In this document: positions 16,328 to 18,057 of the stretch, piece after piece
Layout of the letters: every line of letters starts with the position of its first letter
Position numbering within the stretch: position 1 is the first letter of the stretch
Source of the DNA: CAWEHU01 sp963808965
GTDB lineage: Bacteria > Pseudomonadota > Alphaproteobacteria > Acetobacterales > Acetobacteraceae
DNA length: 18,057 bases
Direction: 5' to 3'
NCBI GenBank assembly: GCA_963808965.1
Contig: CAWEHU010000033.1
Coordinates: 1 to 18,057, forward strand
Made by a program: the position numbers and the translations under genes
Notes under the pieces: generated by a model
Databases searched by the model: none
What the model saw: only the letters and a program-made list of their open reading frames with translations
Told to the model about the DNA's origin: nothing

Positions 16328-16891
16328 TTAGCCGCGCGCGGCACGCGGCGCGACCAAGGGCAACACCAGCTGCTCGCTGTCCATGATGATGGCGGGCCCG
16401 CTCCGGATATAGAGCGCGAGCGCGTCGGCAAAGCCGAGTGCCGCGTCCGCCGCGCCGCGTGCGGCGAGCGCCCGGTCGCGGAACGCCGTCCGTGCCCGCG
16501 CCACCTCGGCCTTGAGCGGCGCCAGCCGCCAGGGCGACGTCCGGCGCACCGCCTCGGCCCGGACTTCGAGCCGGATCATCGCGTCCGCCGCCGCCTGATA
16601 CTGCCGGCAGGCCAGGAGTGCTTGCGCCATGTGGCCGTCGAGCGCGGCGCGGAGCTGCAGGATCGTCGCCTCACGCCCGAGCTGCGATTCGAGCAGCAAG
16701 GCCTGCCGCGCCGTCGCTTCGCGAAAGGCGGCGTGGATATCGGCGGCGGGCAGTTCGCGCTCCTCCAGGATCGAGGCCACGAGCGCGTGCGGCGGCGCGA
16801 TGTCGTGCAGCGTCGCGTCTTCCGGTTCGCTGCGGCGTTCGCGCGGAAAGCGTACGACATTGCCGGCGCCGGGCACGGTTTCCAGGCTCAT
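16328..16891 (-). CDS. Hypothetical helical protein upstream of the HNH gene
   Basis: No family recognised. From ATG 16891 it has 187 residues. This start is preferred over the in-frame ATG at 16945 because a GGAGGATCG Shine-Dalgarno sits directly before it. A short N-terminal region (NVVRFPRERR) is followed by Ala/Arg/Glu-rich sequence that should be almost wholly alpha-helical, including REATARQALLLESQLGREA and LKAEVARARTAFRDRALAAR. No Cys pairs, signal peptide or membrane segment are seen. It is followed on the same strand by the HNH-like gene and probably forms a two-gene unit with it. A structural, DNA-binding or regulatory partner role would be speculation. Confidence 0.6.
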   Translation of the reverse strand: MSLETVPGAGNVVRFPRERRSEPEDATLHDIAPPHALVASILEERELPAADIHAAFREATARQALLLESQLGREATILQLRAALDGHMAQALLACRQYQAAADAMIRLEVRAEAVRRTSPWRLAPLKAEVARARTAFRDRALAARGAADAALGFADALALYIRSGPAIIMDSEQLVLPLVAPRAARG

Positions 16892-17052
16892 CCGCGATCC
16901 TCCGCAACGAGCCGGAATGGTACGCGCCGCGGACTCGGCGCGCAATCGTTTCCTGCGACGGAATCGCGGTCAACAGCAAAAGATCATGCCGATCTGTTCT
17001 CGGCGGGCATTCTCAGTTCCGTCCTAAGCGCCGCGTGAGCTTACGATCTACC

Positions 17053-17925
17053 TCAATGCCGGCGATCTTGTTCGCGGATCAGGCCTTCTTGCGCGACCGA
17101 AGCGACCAGCGTGCCGTCGCGCGTAAAAACGAGGCCCCGGGAAAAGCCGCGTGCGCCGTGCGCGCTCGGGCTGTCCTGTGCGTAGAGGAGCCATTCGTCG
17201 GCTCGGAACGGGCGATGAAACCACAGCGCGTGGTCGAGGCTCGCGGGCTGGATCGAACGCTCGAACACGGTGCGGCCGTGCGCGACCAGCGACGCATCAA
17301 GCAGCGTCATGTCTGAAGCGTAGGCGAGAACGCATTGGTGGATCGCCGGATCATCCGGCAGGCGTCCGGTGGCGCGAATCCAGATATTGAACACGGGCTG
17401 CATCGGCTCGCGGCTGAGATAACGCTGAAACTCGACCGGCCTCAGTTCGATCGGCCGCTCGCGCTCATAGTAGGCGCGCACCGGGTCGGGCATCAGCGGC
17501 AGGACACCGGACTTCATCTCCTGCTCGCTCGGAAGGTCCTCCGGCGGCGGGACGAGCGGCATCTTGGCGGCGTGCTCGAAACCGGGCTCGTCGACATGGA
17601 AGGAAGCGGACATGGCGAAGATCGGCCGGCCATGCTGGATGGCGATGGTCCGGCGTGTGACGAAGCTGCGCCCGTCACGGATTCGGTCGACCTCGTAGAT
17701 AATCGGCACTCTTGGGTCGCCGCCGAGCAGGAAATAGGCATGGAGCGAGTGGGGGTGGAAGGTCTGCACATCGACCGTCCGGCAGGCTGCGACGAGCGCC
17801 TGGCCGATGACCTGGCCACCGAACACCCGCTGCCAGCCGACCTGCGGGCTGCGGCCGCGAAACAGATTGTTTTCGAGCTGTTCAAGATCGAGGACGGCGA
17901 GCAGATCATCGACGGCGCGCGACAT
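17053..17925 (-). CDS. tesB: Acyl-CoA thioesterase II
   Basis: Hydrolyses medium- and long-chain acyl-CoA to free fatty acid and CoA in the cytoplasm. The protein has 290 residues and two hot-dog domains, like E. coli TesB. The motif QRVFGGQVIGQAL lies at 32-44, and the conserved block HSLHAYFLLGGDP at 59-71. The catalytic set is D205 in YASDMTLL, S229 in PASLDHALWFHRP (E. coli has Thr here), and Q279 in SVAQEG. ATG 17925 is well supported by GGAGG placed 5-9 bases upstream. The gene is intact, with no frameshift, and lies outside the IS-scarred zone. Nothing can be assigned in the ~130 bases upstream at the window edge. Confidence 0.95.
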   Translation of the reverse strand: MSRAVDDLLAVLDLEQLENNLFRGRSPQVGWQRVFGGQVIGQALVAACRTVDVQTFHPHSLHAYFLLGGDPRVPIIYEVDRIRDGRSFVTRRTIAIQHGRPIFAMSASFHVDEPGFEHAAKMPLVPPPEDLPSEQEMKSGVLPLMPDPVRAYYERERPIELRPVEFQRYLSREPMQPVFNIWIRATGRLPDDPAIHQCVLAYASDMTLLDASLVAHGRTVFERSIQPASLDHALWFHRPFRADEWLLYAQDSPSAHGARGFSRGLVFTRDGTLVASVAQEGLIREQDRRH

Positions 17926-18057
17926 AAGACCTCCGAGCGATCAGAACCGTGTGACGGCTTGGTGAATTCGTGCTGCCGCTGTGCATGGCGTTCCGCGCAA
18001 AGAGGCGGGCGACAGAGCCGATCAGGGTGACGCGTTGATCACGCCTCCAGCCCGAGT

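Noticed and set aside
17926..18057. Possible 3' end of a further minus-strand gene at the right edge
   Set aside because: Only about 20 codons before a stop could be involved, with no recognisable sequence, so it cannot be supported.

Overview
The window is GC-rich (roughly two thirds G+C by eye). Its proteobacterial-type DNA ligase D (phosphoesterase-ligase-polymerase order), TesB thioesterase, ACC deaminase and alphaproteobacterial-looking IS remnants suggest a soil- or plant-associated alphaproteobacterium. Rhodospirillales-like is a guess; nothing here fixes the genus. No tRNA, rRNA, CRISPR array or replication origin was seen.

Left part (1-5290, DNA repair plus debris): a frameshifted SRAP/YedK-type abasic-site protein gene runs in from the left edge. 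A large ligD (non-homologous end-joining ligase) follows. Then come an IS110 transposase tail, a frameshifted zinc-independent MDR oxidoreductase on the minus strand, and a decayed inverted second copy of the first ~405 bases of ligD. A patatin-like lipase (5344-6534) follows on the plus strand.

Middle part (6650-13057, small-molecule catabolism between IS scars): acdS, a true ACC deaminase by its diagnostic residues, lies on the minus strand. Reading the other way are an M20 metallopeptidase (frameshifted), an ACS-type MFS transporter (start region frameshifted) and an intact amidase-signature hydrolase. The last three look like an uptake-and-hydrolysis unit for an amide, peptide or N-acyl compound. 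An IS5 N-terminal scar sits between the peptidase and the transporter, and an IS5 C-terminal scar sits beside acdS.

Right part (13200-18057): an IS110 remnant abuts an IS6-family remnant, followed by a poorly understood fragment. Next come a secreted S1/P1 nuclease, a convergent HNH-type protein overlapping its 3' end, a helical protein of unknown function just upstream of the HNH gene, and an intact tesB.

The most striking global feature is that many genes are each broken by what looks like a single-base insertion or deletion, while long neighbours are perfectly open. This is either real decay of an IS-rich island or indel error in the assembly. I found no clear new defence or biosynthetic system. 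The best candidates for novelty are the HNH/helical-protein pair, the inverted ligD duplication and the possible IS5-linked inversion around acdS.
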